Positions 48,287 through 61,104 of a stretch of 64,000 nt of DNA are shown here, one piece after another. The notes under the pieces are model-generated. The model saw only the letters and a program-made list of their open reading frames with translations, was not told where the DNA came from and made no database searches. Source of the stretch: Trichosphaerium sp. ATCC 40318 (Eukaryota > Discosea > Flabellinia > Trichosidae); NCBI GenBank assembly GCA_038496445.1, contig JALMLS010000353.1, positions 248,001-312,000 of the forward strand. Reading direction: 5' to 3'. Both the position numbers and the translations under genes were made by a program. The first letter of the stretch is position 1; the number at the start of each line of letters is the position of its first letter.

Positions 48287-49877
48287 ATGAACCAAGACAC
48301 AGCATTCTTCGACGAAGTTCCAGTTGAAATACTGGTTATCATACTCCAATACCTTACTGTAGTGGATATAGAGTCAATAGCGCATACATCCAAATATCTA
48401 GACCGTATAGCGATAAACTTTGGATACTTTCACGCCAAAACAAGAAAAGTGCTAATAGATTCCAAAAAAAAACTTCGAAGACTTTTCAAGACTGCACCAC
48501 AACTTATACGAAAACATGAGATTGTAATAACATACCATAACTTTAGACAAAAAGATATGATTCGATATCTCCAGAATGTATACTTTCTTAATCTTTCAAG
48601 AATAACTGACTTAACTAAATTTGATTTTTCCAAACTTAACATCATACATGGTATTGCCTTAAACAATATTATTGTTCATGAAAAACACCTTAAACATCTA
48701 TCTGGTTTACATACAATCACGCTAAAAGAATGCTGTTTATCAACAAAGGGCATGAAATGGCTATCAACCTCTCATACTGTAAACCTTCCAAAAGCTGGGA
48801 TTATTTCAGATTTTGATATGTCGGGGTTGGGTCTACCTGTACACAAGGTAGCAAATCAAGCTATATCAGCACTAGCTGGCGTACACACAATTGATATATC
48901 AAAGACTAAAGTATCTGATGAGGGTGTAAAGGTGTTGGCAGGTGTACATACAATTGATCTTTCAGGCACTAATGTAGGCGATAAAGGTGTTAAAGCTTTA
49001 GCTGGAGTTCATAAGATTGAGCTTGCGGATTGTCCTGAAATAACAGATGAAGCTATCAAAGCACTATCTGGTGTCCATACAATTAACCTATTTGGTACCT
49101 ATATAACAGATGAAGGCGTTAAAGAATTAGCTGGAGTACATACAATTAATCTATCAAATCCAAGAGTATCTGATAAAGGTGTAAAGGCTTTAGCAGGAGT
49201 TCACACAATCAATCTCTCAAACTCTTGCGTAGGAGATAAAGGCGTCAAGGCATTAGCAGGAGTTCATACAATTGACCTTAGGAGATGAAGGGATAAAAGC
49301 ATTAAGAGGTGTTCATATAATAAATCTTGAAAGGACCATGGTAGGAAATCAAGGTGTTAAGGCTTTAGCAGGTGTTCATACAATCAATCTCTCAAACACT
49401 AAAGTAGGAGATAAAGGCGTCAAGGCATTAGCAGGAGTTCATCGGATCAATCTCAGCTTTTGCTATTTAGTGACAGACAAAGGTATAAAAGCATTACGAG
49501 GTGTTCATACAATAGTGCTTGAAGGGCTTAAGGTCACTGACCAAGGCGTTAAGGCATTAGCAGGTGTTCATACAATTGATCTCGAGGGTACTAGTGTTAC
49601 AGATGAGGGCGTTAAAACCTTAGCAGGTGTACACAAGATTCGTCTTAGCAGTGCTATTACTGACAAAGGCGTCAAACCATTGGTTGGTGTTCATACCATT
49701 GATCTGTCAAACACTAACGTTACAGATAAAGGAATTAAGGCATTGGTTGGTGTTCATTGGATAAAGGTATTAGGCTGTTCTTTCATCACTGACAAATGCA
49801 AAAAAGCAATGTCCCATGCAATAGACTGGAGAAGTATTAGTTTTGATTATTTTAATGACACAACATACAATGCATGA
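48287..49877 (+). pseudogene. F-box/leucine-rich-repeat gene of giant-virus style, with one frameshift
   Basis: Intronless. The first frame (48287-49288) starts with an F-box (FFDEVPVEILVIILQYLT) and runs into about seven near-identical 21-residue LRRs of the form ALAGVHTIDLSGTNVGDKGVK. The second frame (to 49877) continues about eight more repeats and a short tail. They meet near 49280, where a 14-nt piece present in the other repeats is missing (ATTGACCTT joined directly to AGGAGATG), shifting the frame. No GT-AG pair of normal size repairs it. The GVHTI repeat style is characteristic of LRR proteins in giant viruses of amoebae, and lack of introns in so intron-rich a region supports transfer. 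An F-box protein would recruit targets to an SCF ubiquitin ligase. The 334-aa first half might still function; an assembly error is also possible. Confidence 0.8.
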
Positions 49878-49998
49878 AAGTAAGCATAATGCTAGCTGTT
49901 GTAATAAATAAAACACAAGATACAGTGAAGAGTCTTGTTTTGAGTTTTTAAAGCTTTGTTTGTCTCTTGAGTTCAATAACACAATGTTTCGATTTTAT

Positions 49999-52900
49999 TT
50001 AGTTTCCAGGGTACATTGACATAAACGACTTTTTAGTCGCTTTTTCAACAAGAGCTACAAAATCACGTGTTGGTTCAATAAATCCTCTTTCAATCTTTGT
50101 AACTTGATCTTGATCAATACCTAAATAGTCCCAATAAATATAAGAAACATTGATGTTGCAAGAATAAACCAAAAAAAAAAACACATAAAGTATTAAGGCT
50201 CTTTCTTAAACACTTATGCAAAAAACAGAAAAAACCAAGGTATTTTATAATGTGTAGGAGGTGGTAAATAAGGGTAAAGAGTATAAAGATAAAGAGTATG
50301 AGCACAGCTTCAAAAAAAATCAAGAACGTAAATTTCACAAAAACCAATTCGGTTCAATCGTACCAACAAGAGCTGAGAATTGACCTAGGTTTATACCCAT
50401 ATCCATACGTGCTTTAGCCAATGCTAGCCTTAATTTTCTAAATTGCTCTTTACGTTCTTGTTTTGCAAAGTAATCATTTGCGTCAACACGAATATCATCA
50501 GTCGAACTCTTAAGATCATGAACCTGAGCAGAAAAAAAGTCAACAACATTGTTCAAAAAATAGTCAATAGCTTTTGCAATGATGCAAACAAAAACACTTT
50601 TCTAGGATGACAGTAGTTTAAATTTAATAATCACAGTGTTAATAAAAAATATGGCAGAATTTCAAGCGATAATTTATGGGAAAAGTAAAAGCAGATAAAA
50701 AAAAATTAGTATAAGAAACACAGTCTTTAACAGTTACGTACGGAAACTGGGCCATAACCAAATTCATCATCAACTTTGTAATCATTATATTCACCTTCCC
50801 AGTCTTCTTCCAAATCGCGTGAAGAAAATAGAATATCACGATAAGCGACTTTGTTGCTTCCTAGTTTTAAGCAGTCAGTTTAATATAATTTTAATGTTTT
50901 TAGATTTCATTGATACTTACGGAATTTTAAGGAATCATTCTTCTTGCATACATCTTCTATAACCTTACGTAACTCTTCAGACACATCTTCCCAATACTCC
51001 AATTTGGTGACATCTTCCAAAAACTAACAAAAACGTAAATACTTTACTCCAATTTTTACAAAAACCTTCTGGTTTGTTGTTCAACCAAAAGGCGGTTTCT
51101 TGAAATTTAGATAATTGCTTTAAGCTTGAAGTATATTATATACATACTAAGGATGCTCAAAATTAATTTTTGGCTACAACCAATACAACCAAACGTCACA
51201 ATAAAGTTACAACAAACCAAAATAAAAAAAAATCTCGCATTCTTGATGGAAATAGAACTAACCTTGGTACTCAAAAAATCCTTGCAAGCAGTATTTAGAA
51301 CCTATTTTAAATTGTTAAATATGTAATAAGAAGTGTATTTTTGAACAAACAATGAGAGCCTCGTACCGATGACTTGTAAAAGGTGGCAACATCCAAGATT
51401 GGAAGAACAGATTCCAATTCAATATTCTCGGCAATAAACGACTCACACATTTGTTTAAGTCCAGTCATACGCCATACATTAGCAGTAATAAACATCTCAA
51501 TAATATAATCGGCAGATAGATGTGTACTATTAGTGTAAAAGTACTCTTTAACAGCTTCAAAAACCTAAATCAAAAAAAGTCAGAATACACCAAATAACTC
51601 CTAGCAAAATCACGCTTTTATCAAAACAAAGCGAAATAAATTATACTAAAACTATAGAAATGCACAGAAAAAATATTCAAGTAAATCAAGACAAACGCAA
51701 AAGAAAAACGTGAAAAAAAAAGTAAAGAAAAGTCAAAGTGCTTTTTTTCAAGCAGTGCGTACAATTGGGTGAACATCTTCTACAAAGATGGTACCATCAC
51801 GTTCACTCTCACTCATCTTAGAATCCATCATTGTTCTAAAGTAAGCACTTCTTGCATAGAGCATAGCTCTATGAGAAGGACGTTTAATGCCGTCCAACAT
51901 AAAGCTGGTATCTGTAAAAAAGTTGTCTTCTTTGTAAGCCATTTCCAAGTCCTTTGCTAGACTTGGAAGACGCACAAATAGAGTGTCACGAGAGAATTTT
52001 ATGTGTTTTTGCTAAATAAAGTATGTTAGGATCTACAGTGTACGAACATTGCAAACATTCGAATAGTACTGGGCTTGCTCAAAAAAAAAAGTCACGTGCC
52101 TTTATAGCGTTGGCGATATCTTGCAAGCGACCCAATTCATATTCCTTGGCAATTAATTCTAGTTCAGGAGAAATTCGAGGAGGAATCTAAAAAGAGTTTC
52201 AGGATCAAAGTAACTATTAAACGAACAAAATAAAGAGAACCACATTAAAAAAGATTTGGAAGAAACATGTTTTCAAAAAGTATAAAGTCTTACATCTCCG
52301 GGATGATCAGTGTAGATGTAACGCATCATGGCAGAATACCCCTCGTATGATCCTTTAGTTTCAGGTATAACAATTTCAGTTAAATCTAAAACTCATTAGC
52401 TTTGTTAAACGTCAAGCAATGTACAACATAATTACTAGTAATGAAAACAAAACCACATACCTCTATCATCCATAAGCTGCTTACGGAAAACTGGAGATCT
52501 TGCAGCCAATATGAACTTATGTGCTCTGATTTCCTCGCCTGTAGATATGACTGTAAGTACTTTAAATACGCATTTCTTCCCTTGACAAGAGAAGAAAAGA
52601 AATAAAAAGATAGACAAAAATGGAGTATCTAGTGTACCTTCTACTACAAGAGTAATATCATAGAACTCATTATCATTAAGAAGTATTTTCAAATCACGAC
52701 TCAAAGGAGATTGAGAACCTAAAAAGCACGTGCGTGGTTAGTTGAGAGTTCTAGAAAAAGATATAAAACTGCGTACTGATAATAGCTGCAGAATGAGCAT
52801 GGCCAACGTCAACAGAGATTACCATGAACTTATTCAAGTTTGTTACCAATCGAGGTACCAACTAAACATCACGTTTCAGCAATCAATTATTTAATATCGT

Positions 52901-54702
52901 AAAGAGAAGCCTAATAACTAAAAGAGACCAAGTTCAAGTCTCAGGGTACTAACAAGAAAAGAAAGAGAAAACAAAACTGAAAGACAATTACCTCGTTTGA
53001 TATCGTGTTGTTATGTCCAAGCTTAATACCTTGTTCACCCCATGTATATACTTCACCACTATCTGAATAAAGCAATAAGCAATCATAAAAGTAAAATGAT
53101 AGGTTTACCAGTGGTTGCTGCTGAGAAGTTGTTACCAGCAGCTACTTTCACGAAGTTTTTATCAACACTGATAGGTTTAGGTGTATTGCAACGTTGGGCA
53201 CGGGTATCACCATGACCAAGCTGAGCGAATCTATTAGATCCCCAACTCCAAGCAGTTCCATCAGCTAGAAGACAAAACTTGTCAGGAAAGTAACAACGTA
53301 AAACAAAACAAAAAACAAGAAAAAAACAAGAATAAACAAACAATCGTTTTGCTGCTTTTCCATTTCTTTGAAGAGGTTTGTTTGGTTTTAGCGTAAAAAC
53401 TATTTCGTACACATTAATGCAACAGTATGATTATGTCCACTTTCAATAGTAGTCACTTTACGATGATCAGCTGTATGTGACAGCCGTTTAACAAGTTGTG
53501 GTGATCTAGCATTATTGTAATGACCAATACCAAGTTGACCGTCACTATTACCACCCCAAGTATACAAGCCATTCTCTATAAAAAAAATATCAGTCAAACC
53601 ATCAAAAACAAGCAAACAAAGAACGAAGAAATAACTTTTGTATTCTTGTCGGTTTGATTTCTTTTATGGATATTACCTGCAATGACACCAGAATGCAATC
53701 CTCCCGCGGATACATGACTGATACCCTTAGCGTGAAGTTTTCTAACAAGCTTAGGAAGCCATTGTGGAGTTGATGTTCCAAGACCCAGTTGACCTTGTTC
53801 ATTATCACCCCAAGTATAAGCATTTCCAGTATCAGTAACGCTAACAACATGACGTGCACCACATGCAATCATAGTAATAGAAGCAGGTTTTAAGGCCATA
53901 AGAGCCTCAACTGGTGTTGGTGCAGTGTAACACAGTAGATTACCATGTCCAAGCTGACCTACGCGTTCTTTTTTAGCATTTGTTTCAACAAACACAAAAA
54001 GTTTCTCTAACATACCACTTTGTCCTTGTCCCCAAGACCATACTTGTCCAGCATCTAGAATAATATATCAGATACACGTCATTAAACATCTTTTTTGATT
54101 AGAAATACGCATCGGGATTTTTTTCACCGCTTGAAAACGCTTACCTGTTAGTGCAACTGTAAACGCATCACCACAGCTGATAGATCTTACATTTACACCT
54201 TTAATAGATTGTACAATACTTGGCCTTGGTACAGTCGCCCAATTTCTATGTCCTAGCTGACCCCTAGCACCGTATCCAAAAGTATAAACATCGCCGTTTT
54301 CTTTAAGAAAATGGTCAACAAGAAACAAAAAGCCGTTTTTAAATTGGTTACCTGCAAGAACTGCTGTGTGTGCTTTACCACAACGGACCATAACCATACC
54401 AGCATGCTCTAAGCCCTTTTTACAAATTAATACTACACTGAAGACAAGACAGACTCGTTTTAATAAACGCACTTGAATCCTAACTGGCTCCGGACTATCG
54501 TCTTGTTTACCGTTACCCAATTGTCCATCAAGACCTTTTCCCCAAGTAACAAGTCCACCAGCACGTTCTCCAACATACGTAGTATATCCTCAATAATAAT
54601 ATAAGAGTGGTAGAAAGCGAGACAAAAGTTTGTACCAGATGGAACTTTAAGTGAAGGTTGCTTAGAAGTTTGGTTTTGTTTCTGTCTTGGTTTTTTCTCC
54701 AT
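49999..54702 (-). CDS. RCC1-repeat, double-BTB protein with C-terminal HTH domain
   Basis: Twenty-one exons (54636-54702, 54473-54588, 54352-54415, 54145-54300, 54016-54054, 53677-53958, 53411-53575, 53109-53264, 52992-53062, 52777-52861, 52638-52718, 52461-52538, 52294-52385, 52100-52186, 51763-52011, 51367-51564, 51263-51301, 50921-51023, 50742-50860, 50364-50523, 49999-50120) give 842 aa. Residues 25-400 are an RCC1 propeller (about seven blades, motif WGxNxxGQLGxG). BTB1 (~405-485) has FYDITLVVEG and EIRAHKFILAARSPVF; BTB2 (~545-640) has DTSFMLDG ... HRAMLYARSAYFRTM and a BACK-like region. Residues ~775-835 form a Cro/XRE-type helix-turn-helix (LALAKARMDMG ... FSALVGIDQDQVTKIERG), a rare addition. 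BTB proteins commonly serve as cullin-3 adaptors. Intron 52012-52099 has a GC donor. The 39-nt exon at 51263-51301 sits between introns of 65 and 239 bp. Confidence 0.88.
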
Positions 54703-55052
54703 CTGAAGAAAACCCACATTAATATTATGCCTTCTTACAAACAACAAAGATCGCTTAAGATAAAGCCGACCCAAAACAGTATGATCCTCTGAAGGATCGA
54801 AAAAAACAAAAGCAAACACAAAAAAAACGCACGTTTGTCTCGGAAAGTACGAGCTCTTTCACGTGATCCTTAAAGAAATTTTTCCATGTTTTCCTTCTAA
54901 ATTTCGTCCTTGGCACAATTGGCTTTTGAGCATAAGGACCTCTTATGTCTAAATATCACCATAAACGTCAGAAAGAAGAAGAAATGCCAAAACAAGTTTT
55001 TTGTGTTTTTAGTGAAATTGTGTTTGCAAAGAAGGCTAACTTACTTCTTCTT

Positions 55053-55463
55053 CTATAATATCCACCACGAGGTGGGTTTCGACGTTCTAAGACGGTTTTT
55101 AGCAAGGTTAATTAAATCGAGGTGGAAACGTTTACGCATTTGAAGTTGTCGTTGCGCTAGCAGTAATTCGTCATTGGCAACAAGCTTTTTGCCTTTTTCT
55201 AAGCCCATTTGCTCGAATGAAGGCGTTTTAAGCTCTAAAGGTGGTACAATGATACCAACATCGTTTATTTCCTGTGCAGCGTATAAATAACGCTGTTTGG
55301 ACAAAAACAAACTCCTAAAACATGTACCTCAATTAATTCAGGGTTCAAGTGCGTCTGAAAAGCATTGAGCGCTAGCCATTCATACGATATTGGTTCTTTA
55401 TCCTATATTTAAAATAAACGCTTAAACTCTATCAAAACCGTTTCATACGCTATCTTTTTCCAT
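55053..55463 (-). CDS. Small unrecognised protein (102 aa)
   Basis: Exons 55449-55463 (only 15 nt), 55328-55402 and 55053-55271 join in frame from ATG to TAG. The sequence (EPISYEWLALNAFQTHLNP ... ELLLAQRQLQMRKRFHLDLINLAKNR) has a charged C-terminal helix, no signal peptide and no membrane segment. The well-behaved splice sites and conserved-looking amphipathic helices suggest a real small cytosolic or mitochondrial protein, perhaps a complex subunit, but I cannot assign it. The last residues could change if a further 3' exon exists. Confidence 0.55.
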
Positions 55464-56015
55464 GTGGGGAACGGAAAAAGGTGTTTTGGAAGATTAAATC
55501 GAATAAAATACAAGCCAAGAAATTGGTTGTAGAGTTACGTGAAAAATCGACTTGTTTTCGAAAAAACGTTAAGTTTTCTGAAAAGCGTTTTTCAATCACT
55601 AAAACACGTCATTGGGTCATAAGTGTAACGCTCCAGATGTAATTACTCGATATATCACGTGACTTAAACGTTGCCGTTCCTCCAAAGAACCTTACAATAA
55701 GGGCAACTTTGAGCGGAACACCTAAACGCTATGGTGTTAATTCACGTCATTAGATACCACGCTATCACTATTAGAACGTCTACTCAAGCAAATTCAGCTG
55801 CAAAAAAATGTCATGTAATTTATTTCTAGCTAGAAACAAACGGCTGTCAGTTGTGAACCAAAAACGATTTTTGAAAAGTGTTGTAGAGTTTGCATAATGT
55901 ATTTGAAACATTCTCCCAAAATATAGTAGCGTAGCAAGGCTAATTTTAGCTTTCGTATTCAATACCATCCAAATGTACTTGCACACGTGATTTTTTTTGC
56001 TTTATAGAATTATCA
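55464..56015. other. Intergenic region, no gene seen
   Basis: 552 bp between the small protein gene and the 3' end of DIS3, with CACGTG sites at 55658-55663 and near 55984. Short frames only. Confidence 0.45.
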
Positions 56016-59000
56016 CTATTTATTATCCTTGTACTGTCCTCTTTTTTTCAACTTCATCATCTTCAATGTCTTATTCTTTACAGTTTGTTCTGCTCTTTCA
56101 ATTGATTTCGAATATCTAGACTCAACAGTATTTCTCAAACCAGACAACAGAACTTGTTGTTTATAGGTTAACTCATCCTCCCTACAAAGCATAATTGTAA
56201 GTACATTGCTCTTACAAGTACAAATAAGACAAATTCTGAAAGATTAAAGCGAGTTCAACTCTTCTGTAAGTAGTATTTATAGAACTCACAGCTACAGAGA
56301 ACTCGATTTGGTACTATTGTGTTTTCAGAAAAATGGCTGTAGTCAGCTCTGACAGTTTTTTTTTGGTCATTTCATGAAAAAGAAAGTTCAACTGTTTGCA
56401 TTGTGCCTTATAGGCTTTCTTTCAAAAAACACACAAGTTTGAACTACAAGAAAAGTATTTGCGTTTTTTGTGATTTTTTAAGGTACCTAAATGCTCTTCT
56501 TCCTTTTGGTCTTCGTTTGTTAACTGAAGTAATACTTTTCGCATCTTGTCTGATGTTGAATCTTTGAAACAAGTTATAAAGAGTATCCTCTTGTATATCA
56601 TCAACTAATTCTTCATTTTCTTGTGCTTCTAATATTAGAGTAAGTGGTACAATATTGGCAGTTGGTTGTTTGAAAAAAAACCAGAAGGAAGACAAAAAAA
56701 TACCTTCATCTTCAACTGCTGTAACGATATCTTTCAATTGTTGTTTTTTAGATGGTTGTCCATCCTTTCTCATAGATTGACCAAAATTAACGAGATTGAA
56801 ACGAATAGGTGGTAAGTGGGATCTTGAATCAGCCACAACAATATTTACAGTCACGTGATCGAATAAATTCACCTACAGATTAAAAGAAAAATATGAGAAT
56901 CTCAACTAATAAAAGAAACATTGTTATACCTTTACTTCTCCTTTAGTTGTTTGAAGCAACATCTCATTTTTATCCTTGTCCATCTTAAACCCTGTCACCG
57001 TATACTCCGATTTATATAATTCTGGATCAAGTGATAAAGCGTCATCTGGTATACACAGTTTATCGTTCTTATCACGGAGGTATAAAGGAGCTTTTAAACC
57101 GAACCTTGAATTAAAGAAAAAAAAGTTAATAGTTCGTTTTCTTTGATTGTACTTTACGTGAAGCTTACCTTGGTACATACACCATGAATCCATTCTGTTT
57201 GACACCTATAATGACTGCATCTGTTTTAATATTTCTGTCCTTAAAATATAACGCTTGAAATAGCTCAGCAGAGTCTCTGGAGGCCTAAGCGTATTGTCAT
57301 GTAACTAGCGCTACCACGTTTGTTGAAAAAAAAAACGTACAAACTTTGCAGCACGATGCTGAAGGTTTATATGCTGAGCAAGCTCTTGAAGTTGTCCATT
57401 ACTCATTATTTCTGTTTTTTTACCACCAGAAAGAGCTCTTAGTAGTGTTCTATGTACAATAACATCTAAGACAGACTCTCAGAGAAATAATCCAAAAAAT
57501 AGAAAAAAAGGATCTAAAAGTAGCGGAGAAGTTTCGGTAACTGTTGTTTGTTGCGTACCTGCATAACGACGGATTGGTGATGTGAAATGTGTATAATGAT
57601 CAGCTGCTAAACCATAATGGTAAAACTCTGAAACATCGTATGACCCAGTAGAGAAATATCTTCAAAAAAGTTACACAAAAAAATAATAATCTATGTAAAA
57701 CCGTACTGTGCTTCTTGCATCGCATATGTTGCGAGCTGCTTCAAGAAACGACCTACAATAGGATCTTTTGTTTTACTAGCACGTGCTAAAGATCTTGCAA
57801 GAACTTTATTCGAAGAAACAGAAATATTCAATCCTTGACTCTCAGCACAACTCTTAAGGTCTGCAAATGCGTCCTCACTTATGAAACAAAAAAGTTAAAA
57901 AAAGTTAGGCCTGTGTTTTAAACTTTACCTTGGTGTAGGGTGTCTTCTCAATAGTGAAGCATTAGGGAAATTTGAGTGTATGTACCCTAAGCAAATATTG
58001 AATAAAGTATGTCACAAAGCAAGAGCTTCAAATGTTGAAAAATTCAAGCAGCATTTTGGAAAGAGTGCGTGAAAGATGCATTAAAAAATTGGGTTTTTCG
58101 GTTTTGTGATAGCTTAAAAAGGACACAAGATACTGTTATTTTCAGACTTTCGTACTTGCAACACAAACATTCGCGAAAATCATGTATTCAGCAACCATCT
58201 TCATCACATCAAGTTCGTCCTTTGTACTAAAGAAAACGGAGGTGAGACTTTAAATGCTACAAACCACAAAATGTACTTTATCTTTGTAGGGTTTTTGCTG
58301 TCATCCAAGGTGAATCTTACTTCATCACTTGCAAGTTCAAGTGCACCCCTATCCATACGACGTTTACGAAGTTGTCGATAAACACCTAAAACAACAATAA
58401 GTAAGGTCCACACCAAACATAACATAGCATACCTCTAAGATGTGACAACGATGTGTATACTGTAGCATACTGATCACCAAACGTCTTTTTAGCTTCAGCA
58501 GTACCATCCAAAATACCTTATGACACTATTAGCCAGGTGGTAGGCTAACCACAAAATAAAAGACTATCAAACTGTACAATACCTTGAGCCTGTTGATACG
58601 TCATTTCGTACTTGCTAGTTTCCAGTTAGTACAAAAAATAATACTTACAAGGAAGCAATTACCTGTGTATTATAGTACGGCCATACCACGTATTTACAAC
58701 ATTGCCTCTGCTGTCAAAATCCCAGAGTACACTTACCTACACAAAGAATAAAAAAGTCAACACTATTTACCTAAAAAAACAAACATACAGCATATCTATC
58801 AACACCTGCACGAAGAGAGCAAAGGTATGCTGATAAAATCAATGGAAGCATATCAATCCTTCTATCAGCTAAATAAACCGATGTAGAACGAGCTAGCACG
58901 TTAATTAGTAACGTAATCAGCGGAACAAGAAGAGAATGGCGAGGCCTTAAGTCATACCTTTGGCTTCTAGATCCAATAATGTTCCTTCTTTTACAAAGTA

Positions 59001-61012
59001 TGTTACATCAGCAATATGAACGCCTATCTCTGTGATACCACCTTTCTTTTTTCTAAAAGATAAGACATCATCTATATCCTCACTTCCCTTCGGATCAATA
59101 GAAAACAACATCAAGTTACGCAAATCACGCCTTGTTTTAATCTCTTTTGGTTCAGGTTTCCAATCATCCGCACTTTTAGGAAGTCCAGCAAGCATAGCTT
59201 CAGTAAAAGACGATAAACCAAGGCCACGCTCAACCTACAAACAACGTGTGATGAATAACAACGCCGAAAAAATAGAAAAAAGCAAGCTTACCAAAATAGC
59301 CTGCATCTCCGTTTCTTTGTCTCCAATTGGCCCAAGCGCTCTAACAAAATGCGCCTTGATAAAGGGTTAGAAATATGTCTTTACCTGATAAAGTACCTGA
59401 GGATAGTTCGATGTTACATCCCATTTATCAAATCGTACAACAAGTCGGTTATCTTTTAACTTATTGTATTGTTGTAACTTGATCCGAAACCTTGGGAATT
59501 TAACATCCCAAGGTGTACAAATACACCATACACCTTTCTGAATACCTTCACGAAGAGTAGCGACATAGTCTCTCCAATCCCTCTCCATAACACCTACAAC
59601 ACGACCACAAGGTCGTGTACCTCTCTTCCATTCAGTTGACTCTTCTTTACCAGCAGCAAGTCTTCGAAGCATGGAAGAAGGTGCTCTAAAATGGGTGAGC
59701 TCATTTTTACCAATGCTTCAATGACGAACCTCCAATACTTCTCTTCCAAAAGTTCTACTGCCACTATATCACCATGCATAGCACGATTCCTTGGTACCAT
59801 CCCAGGGATAAATATATCATGTTTCAATCCGAATTTCTCGTCAATTCTTACAAAAGCTTCATCAGGATTTGATTCTCGAACTTGCAGCTTTCCTTTGTAT
59901 AGCTTACCCAACTTGATCTACACCACATAAGAATACATTTGTACCTATTCAATGCGTACTTTCTCATCAAGTACAGCTTCTAATAAATACTCTTCATAAG
60001 CCGTAGGCATTGAGGAAGACTGAGCTTCTCCAGAAGTCTCTTGGTTCTCTTTTTTAGAATCCTCATAAAGTTCACTAGTACAACACTTACAAACGTTACA
60101 GCACCATTTACCATACCTCAATGATTCATACAAGGCGTGCATATGTTCTTTGTCTGAAAAGTGAGTGTTGAGGTATTCCAGTGGCGTCATTGCAGCAACT
60201 CCTTGAGCGGTAGCATCGCTTATTAATTGATCGTCAAGAGATATTATAATTGGTTTCTTCGGTGCAAGAGATCCACCCAACCTACCGTGTGAGTCACATG
60301 ACAATGTCTAAAAGTCACGTGATGATCCTTAACGAACCAGGAGGCAGCTTTTAGAACAGCACGTTTATGTCTATCTTGTAGTGTTTCGCCTTTTAACCTT
60401 TCTGCGAAAGTAGCTACAACGTGTCAGGTAGCACTAAGAATAATGCCAACAGCGGACTGCCACTAACCTTTACAATTCTCGTTTGAAAAAACGAACACGT
60501 GACGGCGTCCATCGCGCGTTAAGCGTCTAAATCAGATGTGAGCGTAAGGTGTCGCTTTATAAACAAGAGGGCAAAGAAACACGTTTTCTTTCGTATCCAA
60601 TAGTATTTGCATTTCCAAACGCTGTTTTAAGCGTTTTAGCTAAGAATTTGCGTACCGTAGCCTGGAATACGTGGAACGATGCTTTTGTTGTAACTGTAAC
60701 GCTATTAGAATGGATACAGCCTCATGAGTACAAAAAAAAAGTCAATCTTGCCTGTTGAGAGGCTGTCTGCGTAAAAATGATGTTGTCAAACTCTGTGAGT
60801 TCTAATAGCTCCAAAAAATGAGTTGTTATATCGATGTCTGGAACCAAGTAATGATTCTTCTCGCCAAGGTCTGGAAGCGCGATGTCATCACGTAAGTAAT
60901 GCTCTCGAACAACCCGCACAATTCTACCTGTTGATATGCGTTAACAACGTAAACATCGCGTATTTATACCTCTTTTCGAACGAATTGCGAGTATTTTATC
61001 TCTTACATCCAT
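56016..61012 (-). CDS. DIS3: Exosome ribonuclease DIS3/Rrp44
   Basis: Twenty-six exons (60970-61012, 60752-60927, 60656-60693, 60468-60526, 60319-60401, 60117-60256, 59960-60074, 59730-59917, 59397-59685, 59292-59354, 58958-59234, 58789-58892, 58663-58736, 58583-58614, 58433-58516, 58277-58385, 58156-58226, 57929-57986, 57707-57877, 57559-57659, 57341-57465, 57169-57284, 56930-57104, 56704-56872, 56487-56628, 56016-56181) give 1055 aa. Domains: PIN endonuclease ([23 protein letters not shown]), cold-shock domains ([25 protein letters not shown]), RNB exonuclease ([42 protein letters not shown]), S1 and a basic tail. It is the catalytic subunit that degrades RNA 3' to 5' in the RNA exosome. 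The N-terminus is shorter than usual and lacks the CR3 cysteines. The intron 60694-60751 uses a GC donor (CAG|GCAAGA). The splice 60319/60256 was chosen to match the family. Confidence 0.93.
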
Positions 61013-61104
61013 CCTGAATACCTGGCGTTTAAACTGGTATTGAGGTCAATTATCTTCTACCTCACGAGTACCGAAAACAAACTAATACTGATCTAATCGC
61101 AAAC
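61013..61104. promoter_or_regulatory. Bidirectional promoter interval, DIS3 and TPR gene
   Basis: Only 92 bp separate the ATG of DIS3 (minus) from the ATG of the TPR gene (plus). Both promoters and 5' UTRs must fit here, so the two genes probably share a bidirectional core. No TATA box is obvious. Confidence 0.5.

Noticed and set aside
49230-49290. Intron to explain the LRR frame break
   Set aside because: The only GT-AG choice is about 22 bp, far below the 38-bp minimum seen elsewhere; a missing 14-nt piece of a repeat fits better.
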